DNA of 12,396 nucleotides from Bacillota bacterium (GTDB lineage: Bacteria; Bacillota; Clostridia; Lachnospirales; Lachnospiraceae). The stretch lies in the NCBI GenBank assembly GCA_023411215.1, contig JAEYOY010000051.1, forward strand, positions 1 to 12,396. The letters run 5' to 3'. Made by a program: the position numbers and the translations under genes. The number at the start of each line of letters is the position of its first letter. The stretch's first letter is position 1. The notes beneath the pieces were generated by a model. It saw only the letters and a program-made list of their open reading frames with translations. It made no database searches and was not told the origin of the DNA. Shown one piece after another: positions 1 to 6,634 of this stretch.

Positions 1-934
1 CGTCTGTTCCCAAACCGGTCAGAATACCACGATGGAAGATCTCCATCGTAGGAGGACAGCCACAAGCATTACCCATGTTGGATTCCGGATTATGAACCAC
101 CATCGTGTCCGTCTCCTTAAGAAGCTCCATCTCCTGACCATTGACATAGATACAATGAGCTGCGATGGTCTTTGGACCGAGAATCCCTTCGTCCATTAGG
201 CGATTTACAATTCGTTTGCCGTGATTCTTTAAGGATGCATGTAAATCCTCAATCCCCTCAGCCACATGAATATGATAACCTACCGACTCCGGTGTATTCT
301 CCCTGCAAAACGCAAAGGTCTTATCAGAAATCGTAAAGGCTGCATGCATACCCATCATACCTTTTAACATATCATCTGTCTGCTTTGCCGTAAAATGGAT
401 AAAATCCGAATTCTCCTTTACCCCGGCTCTCATCTTGTCTTCACCGTCACGGTCAGACACTTCATAGCACAGGCAGGTACGAACGCCCAATTCCTTTGCT
501 GCATCTGCGATAGTAAATAAACTGCTCCCGATACTTCCGAAGCTTGCATGATGATCAAATACAGTGGTCACACCATTCTTAATACAATCTATATAGGTTG
601 CAATGGCACTCTGCCTTGTCTGCTCCAGAGTAAGATGGCGGTCAATATTCCACCATAGTCCATCTAAAATATCTAGGAAACCCTTGGGATTATAATTGTT
701 AATGGATAACCCTCTTGCCATAGCGCTATAGATGTGATTATGTGTGTTGATGAGGCCCGGCATAATCAGGCCGCCCTTTGCGTCTACCCAATCCGCCTCA
801 GGATATTCTCCTCTCAGCACCTCCGTGCTCCCTACTTTCGCAATACGGGTTCCCTCTACAAGAACAGCACCGTTCTCAATAAGAGGTTTGTCCTTATCTC
901 TGGATATTACTCTACCATTACCTATCAGTATCAT
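1..934 (-). CDS. ssnA: SsnA-type amidohydrolase (partial, C-terminus beyond left edge)
   Basis: Metal-dependent amidohydrolase of the SsnA/chlorohydrolase-guanine deaminase group, probably deaminating a purine-like ring in the cytoplasm. 311 residues are readable; the family is about 440 long, so roughly the last 130 are off the window. Visible metal ligands of the TIM barrel are the HxH pair H65/H67 in NTHNHIYSA, H223 in HIHVAE, H260 in AAHCIYV, and D311 in GLGTD, the last complete codon. The N-terminal small beta domain (MILIGNGRVISRDKDKP) precedes the barrel as expected. ATG at 934 is chosen because AAAGGAG lies about 7 nt upstream (941-948). It is divergent from the dpaL operon and shares its intergenic region. 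ssnA sits beside ygeX/ygeY/ygeW genes in the E. coli purine-catabolism cluster, which supports the assignment. The substrate is inferred and not shown by the sequence; a generic guanine deaminase-like enzyme is the main alternative. Confidence 0.88.
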   Translation of the reverse strand, partial: MILIGNGRVISRDKDKPLIENGAVLVEGTRIAKVGSTEVLRGEYPEADWVDAKGGLIMPGLINTHNHIYSAMARGLSINNYNPKGFLDILDGLWWNIDRHLTLEQTRQSAIATYIDCIKNGVTTVFDHHASFGSIGSSLFTIADAAKELGVRTCLCYEVSDRDGEDKMRAGVKENSDFIHFTAKQTDDMLKGMMGMHAAFTISDKTFAFCRENTPESVGYHIHVAEGIEDLHASLKNHGKRIVNRLMDEGILGPKTIAAHCIYVNGQEMELLKETDTMVVHNPESNMGNACGCPPTMEIFHRGILTGLGTD

Positions 935-1249
935 ACTTGACTCCTTTCTTTCTGCCATATTCGTCATTTCAGGGATAAATTTTCTTTCATTGTTTTATAA
1001 GTTGTATAAATTGTTACATTGTTTGACTAATCAATCTAATCGAATTTTAAAAAAAATAAATTTCAACAAGCTATTTTTTAATTATTTTTATGAAATTAGT
1101 CGTTTTCAACAAATAATACCCTTATTTTTATATATAATATACAATTTATCATATATTATTTTATACTATTATAGTTTATCACCAACATAATGTAAAATCA
1201 AATGAAATTATAAAAAAAACAAAAATTTTATATTTCGCTGAAAAATATA

Positions 1250-1277
1250 TTGATTTTTTATTTTATTATGCTATGAT
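1250..1277 (+). promoter_or_regulatory. Putative sigma-A promoter of the dpaL operon
   Basis: TTGATT (1250-1255) and TATGAT (1272-1277) are separated by 16 bp, close to sigma-A consensus. They lie immediately before the point where base composition changes from AT-rich to structured leader. Initiation near 1284 would give a 5' UTR of about 165 nt. The AT-rich setting makes chance matches likely, so this is a prediction only. Confidence 0.45.
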
Positions 1278-1283
1278 GAATCA

Positions 1284-1449
1284 TATGATATACAGCTTTA
1301 GAATAATTGTACATAAGTTTCTGCATCGGCAGGATCAGCACCTCGCGGCAAGAATTCTAATGCTCCGCAATCCGCTTAAGGCGCGAATGTGTCAGCATTA
1401 TGACACATAGTTCTCAAGTAAAATGTTATTACATATCTAGGAGGTAATC
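1284..1449 (+). ncRNA. Structured 5' leader of dpaL operon, candidate cis-regulatory RNA
   Basis: Between the predicted promoter and the dpaL start lies a leader with several nested inverted repeats. A long closing helix pairs 1294-1304 with 1354-1364 (10 pairs, one U-U mismatch). Inside it TTCTGC (1319-1324) pairs with GCAGGA (1329-1334) around a 4-nt loop, and CC/GG pairs flank TCGC at about 1341-1348. A second perfect 8-bp hairpin, ATGTGTCA (1387-1394) with TGACACAT (1401-1408), follows. ACCTC at 1340-1344, inside the closed domain, is complementary to GAGGT of the ribosome binding site (1441-1445), so a translational switch is imaginable. There is no U-run, hence no obvious attenuator. 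It does not match the purine, ykkC or TPP aptamer consensus as I know them. I recall that comparative genomics reported a candidate RNA motif named ssnA in Firmicutes; whether this is a member I cannot confirm. Confidence 0.45.
1439..1445 (+). promoter_or_regulatory. Ribosome binding site of dpaL
   Basis: AGGAGGT, 4 nt before the ATG at 1450, fixes the start of dpaL. Its GAGGT part could pair with ACCTC at 1340-1344 in the leader. Confidence 0.75.
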
Positions 1450-2658
1450 ATGGATAAGATTAAATGGATTAAGAACACCATGCCAAAAACTGCCGATCTT
1501 AGTCTTAAGGTGATGGATGAGTCAGAAGTTAAGAAAGCTCGCGATTTTCATCAAACCATTCCCGGCTACGAACGCACTCCCCTAGCAAATCTAAACCATA
1601 TGGCTTCTTATCTAGGACTTAAGGAGCTTTATGTCAAGGATGAATCTTATCGCTTTGGCTTAAACGCTTTTAAGGTACTGGGAGGTTCCTTTGCTATGGC
1701 GCGTTACATTGCACAGAAGACAAACCGGGATGTTTCGGAGCTTGATTTTGAGACATTAACCAGCGATAAGCTTAGACAGGAATTTGGCCAGGCTACATTC
1801 TTTACTGCTACAGACGGAAATCATGGTCGCGGCGTTGCCTGGGCAGCAAACCGATTAAAGCAAAAAGCTGTTGTATACATGCCAAAGGGCTCTACCCAGA
1901 CAAGACTGGATAACATCAAGGCGGAAGGTGCTACAGCTACCATTGAAGAAGTCAACTATGACGAATGTGTTCGTATGGCTGCTGCTGCAGCTGCCAAGAC
2001 TCCGAACGGAGTAGTTGTACAAGATACTGCCTGGGAAGGTTATGAAGAGATCCCTTCCTGGATTATGCAGGGTTACGGCACGATGGCGTTGGAAGCCAGC
2101 AATCAGCTGAAAGAGCTTGGTACCGATTGTCCAACCCATGTATTTGTTCAAGCCGGAGTAGGTTCCTTAGCAGGGGCCGTCCAAGGATATTTTGCTAATA
2201 TGTATCCTGAAAATCCTCCAACGGTAGTGGTTGTGGAAGCTGATGTTGCTGCTTGTCTCTACAAGGGCGCTCTTGCCGGTGACGGTAAGGAATACTATGT
2301 AGACGGCGATATGCAGACTATCATGGCAGGTCTTGCCTGTGGTGAACCGAATACCATTTCCTGGGATATCTTAAAGAATCATGTATCCGTATTTGTAGCG
2401 GCACCGGATTGGGTAGCTGCAAAGGCCATGAGAATGCTGAGTGCTCCGATTAAGGGTGATCCTCAAGTTGTATCCGGTGAGTCCGGTGCGGCTCCCTTTG
2501 GTGTATTAGTCGAAATCATGACGAACCCGGAACTCTCAGAGTTAAAGAAAGCATTGAAGCTTGATGAGACCTCTAAGGTACTTCTCTTTTCAACAGAAGG
2601 TGATACAGATCCTGATCGATACAAAGAAATCGTCTGGGACGGCAAACAATACAAGTAA
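1450..2658 (+). CDS. dpaL: Diaminopropionate ammonia-lyase (DpaL/YgeX)
   Basis: PLP-dependent fold type II lyase that converts 2,3-diaminopropionate to pyruvate and two ammonia; cytoplasmic. At 402 residues it is close to the E. coli enzyme (about 398). Visible landmarks are the Schiff-base lysine K75 in GLNAFKVLGGS, the PLP-binding segment TATDGNHGRGVAW (about 119-131) with acidic residue D122 where the family has its second catalytic acid, D192 in VVQDTAWEGY, and the glycine loop QAGVGSLAGAV (about 234-244). The C-terminal part contains GESGAAPFG and the LLFSTEGDTDP segment typical of the family. The ATG at 1450 has an AGGAGGT site. It is the first gene of a four-gene operon after a long structured leader. 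In the purine/urate degradation pathway of gut anaerobes this enzyme makes pyruvate from the diaminopropionate backbone left after ring opening. Identity is secure; the pathway role rests on neighbours. Confidence 0.95.
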   Translation: MDKIKWIKNTMPKTADLSLKVMDESEVKKARDFHQTIPGYERTPLANLNHMASYLGLKELYVKDESYRFGLNAFKVLGGSFAMARYIAQKTNRDVSELDFETLTSDKLRQEFGQATFFTATDGNHGRGVAWAANRLKQKAVVYMPKGSTQTRLDNIKAEGATATIEEVNYDECVRMAAAAAAKTPNGVVVQDTAWEGYEEIPSWIMQGYGTMALEASNQLKELGTDCPTHVFVQAGVGSLAGAVQGYFANMYPENPPTVVVVEADVAACLYKGALAGDGKEYYVDGDMQTIMAGLACGEPNTISWDILKNHVSVFVAAPDWVAAKAMRMLSAPIKGDPQVVSGESGAAPFGVLVEIMTNPELSELKKALKLDETSKVLLFSTEGDTDPDRYKEIVWDGKQYK

Positions 2659-2667
2659 ACGTAGTGA

Positions 2668-2696
2668 GCTTGCTACAAGCTTGCTTGTAAGTAAGC
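2668..2696 (+). repeat. Intercistronic hairpin after dpaL
   Basis: TACAAG (2674-2679) pairs with CTTGTA (2684-2689) around loop CTTG, and the outer GCTT/AAGC (2668-2671 with 2693-2696) extends the helix across an internal loop. It lies 10 nt past the dpaL stop and has no U-run, so it is better read as an mRNA-stability or processing stem than as a terminator. Confidence 0.5.
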
Positions 2697-2710
2697 GATC
2701 GGAGTGATAG

Positions 2711-2737
2711 ATTATGAATATGCTTTATGTTCATAAT
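2711..2737 (+). repeat. Second intercistronic hairpin before ygeY
   Basis: A perfect 8-bp inverted repeat, ATTATGAA (2711-2718) with TTCATAAT (2730-2737), around an 11-nt loop. It is AT-rich and without a T-tract. It sits between dpaL and the ygeY ribosome binding site (AAGGAGG, 2760-2766). Confidence 0.45.
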
Positions 2738-2775
2738 ACCTATAAACAATAGTATATATAAGGAGGAAATAAAGA

Positions 2776-4080
2776 ATGGATTTTACTAAGATCAAACAGG
2801 CATCGGAGAATTATTTACCCGCAATGACCAAGTTTCTTCGTGAATTAGTTGCTATTCCCGGCGAAAGCTGTGGCGAAGAAGGTCATATTAAGCGCATCGA
2901 AGCCGAGATGAAAGCCTTAGACTTCGACAAGGTTGTAATTGATCCTATGGGTAATGTGTTAGGTTATATGGGAACAGGCAAGACCTTAATCGGGTTTGAT
3001 GCTCATATTGATACGGTTGGTATCGGCAACAGAGCCAACTGGAACTTTGATCCGTATGAAGGCTTTGAATCAGAGGATGAGATAGGCGGCCGTGGTACTT
3101 CTGACCAGTTAGGCGGAATTGTATCCGCAGTATATGGCGCTAGAATCATGAAGGATCTCGGATTATTAAACGATAAATATACCGTTTTGGTTACTGGTAC
3201 TGTTCAGGAAGAGGACTGTGATGGTCTTTGCTGGCAGTATATTATTAACGAAGATAAGGTTAGACCGGACTTCGTAGTATCCACCGAGCCTACCGACGGC
3301 GGTATCTACCGCGGACAGCGCGGACGTATGGAGATCCGTATTGATGTTCAGGGTGTTTCCTGCCACGGTTCTGCTCCTGAGCGCGGTGACAACGCTATCT
3401 ACAAAATGGCTGACATTCTTCAAAACGTTCGTGACCTTAATGAAAATGATGCCTCCGACGACAAGGAAATCAAAGGACTTGTTAAGATGCTGGACGAGAA
3501 ATTCAATGAGAAATGGAAGGAAGCTCGTTTCTTAGGACGCGGCACCGTAACCACCTCAGAGATCTTCTTCACCTCACCCAGCCGCTGCGCGGTTGCTGAT
3601 TCCTGTTCTGTTTCCCTGGATCGTCGTATGACAGCCGGTGAGACCTGGGAAAGCTGCTTAGATGAAATCCGTGCTCTTCCCTTCGTAAAGAAATACAATG
3701 CAACCGTAAGTATGTATCAGTATGACAGACCAAGCTATACGAACCTTGTATATCCCATCGAATGCTACTTCCCGACTTGGGTTATTCCGGAAGACCATGC
3801 TGTTACTAAGGCAATGGAAGAAGCTTATACCAATCTCTACGGAACTACCCGTAGTGGTAGCAAAGAAGCAGATGCAATGAGAAAAGCTCGTCCTCTTACC
3901 GACAAATGGACCTTCTCTACAAATGGTGTTTCCATTATGGGACGTAACGGTATTCCTTGTATCGGCTTCGGACCCGGTGCGGAAGCTCAGGCACATGCTC
4001 CGAACGAGAAGACCTATAAGGAAGATCTCGTAAAATGTGCGGCAGTTTATGCAGCACTTCCTACCCTGTATTGTAAATAA
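2776..4080 (+). CDS. ygeY: YgeY-type M20 family metallohydrolase
   Basis: Zinc-dependent M20/ArgE-like hydrolase of the YgeY group, sometimes annotated as a selenium-metabolism-linked hydrolase; cytoplasmic. The expected di-metal site is complete: H77 and D79 in GFDAHIDTVG, bridging D110 in GRGTSDQLGG, the catalytic/ligand pair E145-E146 in VQEEDCDG, E171 in STEPTDGG, and H407 in QAHAPNE. The lid domain begins around 185 and carries H198 in GVSCHGSAPERG. Length 434 against about 403 for E. coli YgeY. The start is supported by AAGGAGG at 2760-2766. It follows dpaL by 117 nt containing two hairpins and precedes ygeW. It presumably hydrolyses an amide or ureido intermediate upstream of diaminopropionate; that substrate is inference from cluster membership. 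A generic acetylornithine deacetylase-like peptidase is the alternative label, but the dpaL-ygeY-ygeW order favours YgeY. Confidence 0.92.
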   Translation: MDFTKIKQASENYLPAMTKFLRELVAIPGESCGEEGHIKRIEAEMKALDFDKVVIDPMGNVLGYMGTGKTLIGFDAHIDTVGIGNRANWNFDPYEGFESEDEIGGRGTSDQLGGIVSAVYGARIMKDLGLLNDKYTVLVTGTVQEEDCDGLCWQYIINEDKVRPDFVVSTEPTDGGIYRGQRGRMEIRIDVQGVSCHGSAPERGDNAIYKMADILQNVRDLNENDASDDKEIKGLVKMLDEKFNEKWKEARFLGRGTVTTSEIFFTSPSRCAVADSCSVSLDRRMTAGETWESCLDEIRALPFVKKYNATVSMYQYDRPSYTNLVYPIECYFPTWVIPEDHAVTKAMEEAYTNLYGTTRSGSKEADAMRKARPLTDKWTFSTNGVSIMGRNGIPCIGFGPGAEAQAHAPNEKTYKEDLVKCAAVYAALPTLYCK

Positions 4081-4103
4081 GTGGGAATATTGGGATTACA
4101 TTA

Positions 4104-4119
4104 TTAACTAAGAAGTTAA
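4104..4119 (+). repeat. Small intercistronic hairpin after ygeY
   Basis: TTAACT (4104-4109) pairs with AGTTAA (4114-4119) around loop AAGA. A short A-run follows at about 4125-4132 but no T-tract, so it is not an intrinsic terminator on the plus strand. Confidence 0.35.
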
Positions 4120-4140
4120 GGTAGCAAAAAAAACACAACA

Positions 4141-4167
4141 ACGTGCGTACCATACCGTATGACACGT
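4141..4167 (+). repeat. Hairpin upstream of ygeW
   Basis: ACGTG (4141-4145) pairs with CACGT (4163-4167). Inner TAC/GTA (4148-4150 with 4157-4159) can form across an internal loop. It lies just before the ygeW ribosome binding site (AAAAGGAG, 4174-4181), so it could affect translation or transcript processing. Confidence 0.35.
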
Positions 4168-4187
4168 AAATAGAAAAGGAGATATGT

Positions 4188-5378
4188 ATGAAGTTACAGG
4201 ATTATATTGATAAGTTGAATAAGTTGAATTTCAAGGAGATGTATAACAATGATTTCTTATTAACCTGGGAGAAATCAGCAGATGAACTTGAGGCTGTCTT
4301 CACAATCGCAGATGCCCTCCGTTATATGAGAGAGAACAATATCTCAACTAAAGTATTCGAGAGTGGTCTTGGTATCTCCATCTTCCGTGACAACTCCACC
4401 CGTACCCGTTTTTCCTTCGCATCCGCTTGTAACCTCTTAGGCCTTGAGGTACAGGATTTGGATGAAGGTAAATCCCAGATTGCACATGGTGAGACCGTTC
4501 GTGAGACTGCTAACATGGTATCCTTCATGGCAGATGTAATTGGTATCCGTGACGATATGTATATTGGCAAGGGTAACACCTATATGCGCGAGGTATCCGA
4601 GGCAGTTAAATTAGGTAATGAGGACGGAATTCTGGAGCAGAGACCTACCTTAGTTAATCTTCAGTGCGATATTGATCATCCCACACAGTCTATGGCTGAT
4701 ATGCTTCATATCATCCATGAGTTCGGCGGTATAGAGAACCTTAAGGGCAAGAAAATTGCAATGTCCTGGGCTTACTCTCCTTCTTACGGAAAACCCTTGT
4801 CCGTACCTCAGGGTATCATCGGTCTGATGACACGTATGGGTATGGATGTTGTACTTGCTCATCCCGAAGGCTATGAGGTTATGAGCGAAGTAGAAGAAAT
4901 TGCTAAGGAAAATGCAGCAAAATCCGGTGGTTCCTTCACTAAGACCAACAACATGGCAGAAGCGTTCAAGGATGCTGATATCGTATATCCCAAGAGCTGG
5001 GCTCCCTTCAAGGCAATGGAGAAGCGTACCGAATTGTACGGCAATAATGACTTTGATGGCATCAAGGCACTTGAGAAGGAATTATTGGCTCAGAATGCAC
5101 AGCACAAGGACTGGGCATGTACCGAAGAATTAATGAAACTGACCAAAGATGGCAAAGCACTCTATATGCATTGCTTACCTGCAGATATCACCGGTGTTAG
5201 CTGTAAAGAAGGCGAAGTAGATGCTTCCGTATTCGATCGTTACCGCAATCCTTTATATAAAGAAGCAAGCTACAAGCCGTATATTATCGCTGCAATGATG
5301 TTCTTAAGCAAATTTGAGAATCCTCAGGCAGTGTTAAAAGCGCTGGAGGAACGTTCCGTATCCAGAAAATTTGATTAA
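4188..5378 (+). CDS. ygeW: YgeW-type knotted carbamoyltransferase
   Basis: Member of the aspartate/ornithine carbamoyltransferase superfamily, YgeW group. The N-terminal carbamoyl-phosphate site is clear: STRTR at 70-74 within FRDNSTRTRFSF, HPTQ at 164-167 and HCLP at 328-331 within YMHCLPAD. The SMG-type loop that binds ornithine in true ornithine carbamoyltransferases is not visible, so the amino-group acceptor is probably different. Known YgeW proteins have an unassigned substrate; in purine-degrading clusters the likely role is phosphorolysis of a ureido or carbamoyl-amino compound to give carbamoyl phosphate for the neighbouring carbamate kinase. Length 396, as usual for YgeW and longer than typical ornithine enzymes. 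The start is set by AAAAGGAG 6 nt upstream; an out-of-frame ATG at 4184 is ignored. It is 107 nt after ygeY and 21 nt before arcC. Confidence 0.93.
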   Translation: MKLQDYIDKLNKLNFKEMYNNDFLLTWEKSADELEAVFTIADALRYMRENNISTKVFESGLGISIFRDNSTRTRFSFASACNLLGLEVQDLDEGKSQIAHGETVRETANMVSFMADVIGIRDDMYIGKGNTYMREVSEAVKLGNEDGILEQRPTLVNLQCDIDHPTQSMADMLHIIHEFGGIENLKGKKIAMSWAYSPSYGKPLSVPQGIIGLMTRMGMDVVLAHPEGYEVMSEVEEIAKENAAKSGGSFTKTNNMAEAFKDADIVYPKSWAPFKAMEKRTELYGNNDFDGIKALEKELLAQNAQHKDWACTEELMKLTKDGKALYMHCLPADITGVSCKEGEVDASVFDRYRNPLYKEASYKPYIIAAMMFLSKFENPQAVLKALEERSVSRKFD

Positions 5379-5382
5379 TTCG

Positions 5383-5388
5383 AAGGAG
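5383..5388 (+). promoter_or_regulatory. Ribosome binding site of arcC
   Basis: AAGGAG lies 11 nt before the ATG at 5400 and 5 nt after the ygeW stop codon. The tight spacing suggests coupled translation of ygeW and arcC. Confidence 0.6.
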
Positions 5389-5399
5389 CGAATCGATTC

Positions 5400-6338
5400 A
5401 TGAAAAAAAGAATTGTAATAGCGCTAGGCGGCAACGCTCTCGGTAACAACCTGCCCGAGCAGATGATCGCTGTGCAGAAGACCTCCAAAGCAATTGCAGA
5501 CCTGATTGAAGAAGGTCATGAGGTTGTTATATCCCACGGAAACGGCCCCCAGGTCGGTATGATTAACCAGGCTATGGCGGAATACGGACGTCAGAATCCG
5601 GATCACCCTACCTTTACCCCCCTGTCCGTATGTGTTGCTATGAGTCAGGCGTATGTCGGTTACGATTTGCAGAACGCTCTGAAAGAAGAATTACTTAACC
5701 GAGGCATTCAGAAATCCGTAGCAACCGTAATCACCCAGGTTCGTGTGGACGAAGCGGATCCCGCTTTTGAGAATCCCACCAAGCCCATTGGCCACTTTAT
5801 GAGTGCGGAAGAGGCTGAACTGGCAAGAGAAAAAGGATTTAACATGGTTGAAGATAGTGGTAGAGGCTATCGAAGAGTTGTAGCCTCTCCCCGTCCACAG
5901 GAAATTATTGAGATTAATACTGTAAAGAGTCTTTTAAATGCAGGAGAAATCGTTATCGCCGGTGGCGGTGGCGGTATCCCTGTAACTCGCATCGGAAACC
6001 ACCTTAAGGGTGTCGGTGCCGTAATTGACAAAGATTTTGCCAGCTGTCTCATTGCAAAGGAGATTGATGCCGATGTATTCATCATTCTCACTGCGGTAGA
6101 AAAGGTAGCTATTAACTTCGGCAAACCCGATGTAAAATGGCTTGACCAGATCAATACCAGAGAAGCCTCCGAATACATAGAGCAGGGTCATTTTGCTCCC
6201 GGTTCCATGCTTCCGAAGGTACAGGCAGCCCTCGAATTTGCCTCCTCCAAACCAGGTCGATCCTCTCTGATTACTCTACTCGAGAAAGCAAGAGATGGTA
6301 TCAATGGTTTGACAGGAACGGTAGTGGTAGATGAATAA
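5400..6338 (+). CDS. arcC: Carbamate kinase (ArcC/YqeA)
   Basis: Amino acid kinase-fold enzyme that transfers phosphate from carbamoyl phosphate to ADP, giving ATP, CO2 and ammonia; cytoplasmic homodimer. Family motifs are complete over 312 residues: IVIALGGNALG at 5-15, SHGNGPQVG at 45-53, K128 in PTKPIGHF, IAGGGGGIPV at 186-195, and VIDKDFAS at 208-215. The C-terminal GSMLPKVQAA segment is also typical. It is the last gene of the operon, 21 nt after ygeW, and is followed by a strong terminator. The ygeW neighbour suggests it is fed by carbamoyl phosphate from ureide breakdown and not from arginine; no arginine deiminase gene is near. In E. coli the homologue in the same context is yqeA. Confidence 0.96.
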   Translation: MKKRIVIALGGNALGNNLPEQMIAVQKTSKAIADLIEEGHEVVISHGNGPQVGMINQAMAEYGRQNPDHPTFTPLSVCVAMSQAYVGYDLQNALKEELLNRGIQKSVATVITQVRVDEADPAFENPTKPIGHFMSAEEAELAREKGFNMVEDSGRGYRRVVASPRPQEIIEINTVKSLLNAGEIVIAGGGGGIPVTRIGNHLKGVGAVIDKDFASCLIAKEIDADVFIILTAVEKVAINFGKPDVKWLDQINTREASEYIEQGHFAPGSMLPKVQAALEFASSKPGRSSLITLLEKARDGINGLTGTVVVDE

Positions 6339-6370
6339 AAAGTAAGTCCGAAGCTTTACTCCTTATAAGC

Positions 6371-6436
6371 ATAAGGAAGCTGGACAGAGGTTATCCCTTT
6401 ATGGTTAACCGTCTGATCCAGCTTCCTTATTTTTTT
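6371..6436 (+). terminator. Rho-independent terminator of the dpaL-ygeY-ygeW-arcC operon
   Basis: A 14-bp perfect stem pairs 6371-6384 with 6417-6430 (core AAGGAAGCTGG/CCAGCTTCCTT). It is extended inward by CAGA/TCTG and by GGTTA/TAACC, and followed by seven T residues (6430-6436). It begins 32 nt after the arcC stop. CCTTAT at 6361-6366 can alternatively pair with ATAAGG at 6371-6376. The minus-strand reading has no T-run, so it probably works in one direction. Confidence 0.92.
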
Positions 6437-6491
6437 CCTGTAATAGCATTTTGAACTAGGTATAATTAGTTACTAATCTGTTTTAACAGGA

Positions 6492-6623
6492 TTACTTCTT
6501 AATGAGATCTTCAATTTTATCAGCCGCCAATCGATAACCTCCACACTTATGAAGACCTGCAGTGACGGCAAAGACAGAAGCATTTATGAGTAAAATCTTC
6601 CCTTCTATTGGGAATATTTCTTT
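6492..6623 (-). pseudogene. Start-less protein-like frame, possible gene remnant
   Basis: Minus-strand frame of 43 codons between two stops, just downstream of the histidine kinase. Its second half reads like a real protein end: a hydrophobic stretch ILLINASVFAVTAG followed by LHKCGGYRLAADKIEDLIKK and a stop codon. There is no ATG, GTG or usable TTG near its beginning and no ribosome binding site, and its upstream stop (6624-6626) lies just after the kinase stop. It may be the surviving C-terminus of a lost gene, a short peptide starting at a rare ATT, or chance. I do not recognise the family. Confidence 0.25.
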
Positions 6624-6634
6624 TTACAAATGCT

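Larger units (their letters stand above)
935..1449. other. Divergent AT-rich intergenic region
   Basis: A 515-bp gap between the divergent ssnA and dpaL starts. About 1000-1290 is extremely AT-rich with long A and T runs and no credible protein-coding frame. The dpaL-proximal part (1290-1449) changes abruptly to mixed composition and contains strong inverted repeats, described separately as an RNA leader. Both promoters of the divergent pair must lie here. A plausible one for dpaL is listed separately; the ssnA promoter could not be pinned down because many AT-rich hexamers fit equally well. A short direct repeat CTAATC...CTAATC at about 1027-1040 is visible, but I attach no function to it. 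Confidence 0.7.

Noticed and set aside
744..1190. Long plus-strand open frame of 148 codons
   Set aside because: It lies mostly antisense to ssnA and then runs into AT-rich non-coding DNA. It has no ribosome binding site, and the translation is rich in F, L, I and Y as expected from AT-rich sequence.
1294..1364. Classical purine (guanine/adenine) riboswitch
   Set aside because: GTTTCTGC recalls part of the purine aptamer core, but the two loop-loop hairpins and the GACTAT-like junction segment are missing.
1387..1408. Intrinsic terminator (attenuator) before dpaL
   Set aside because: The stem is perfect, but the following bases are AGTTCTCAAG, without a T-tract.
1855..2151. Minus-strand open frame inside dpaL
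   Set aside because: Antisense shadow of a confidently identified gene, with no ribosome binding site or recognisable domain.
4141..4167. Second copy of the group II intron domain V
   Set aside because: GTGCGTACC is shared with the domain V complement at 12316-12324, but the rest of the stem and the domain VI partner are absent. The match is short enough to be chance.
4188..5378. True ornithine carbamoyltransferase of an arginine deiminase pathway
   Set aside because: The SMG ornithine loop is not seen, the length matches YgeW, and no arginine deiminase or antiporter gene is nearby.
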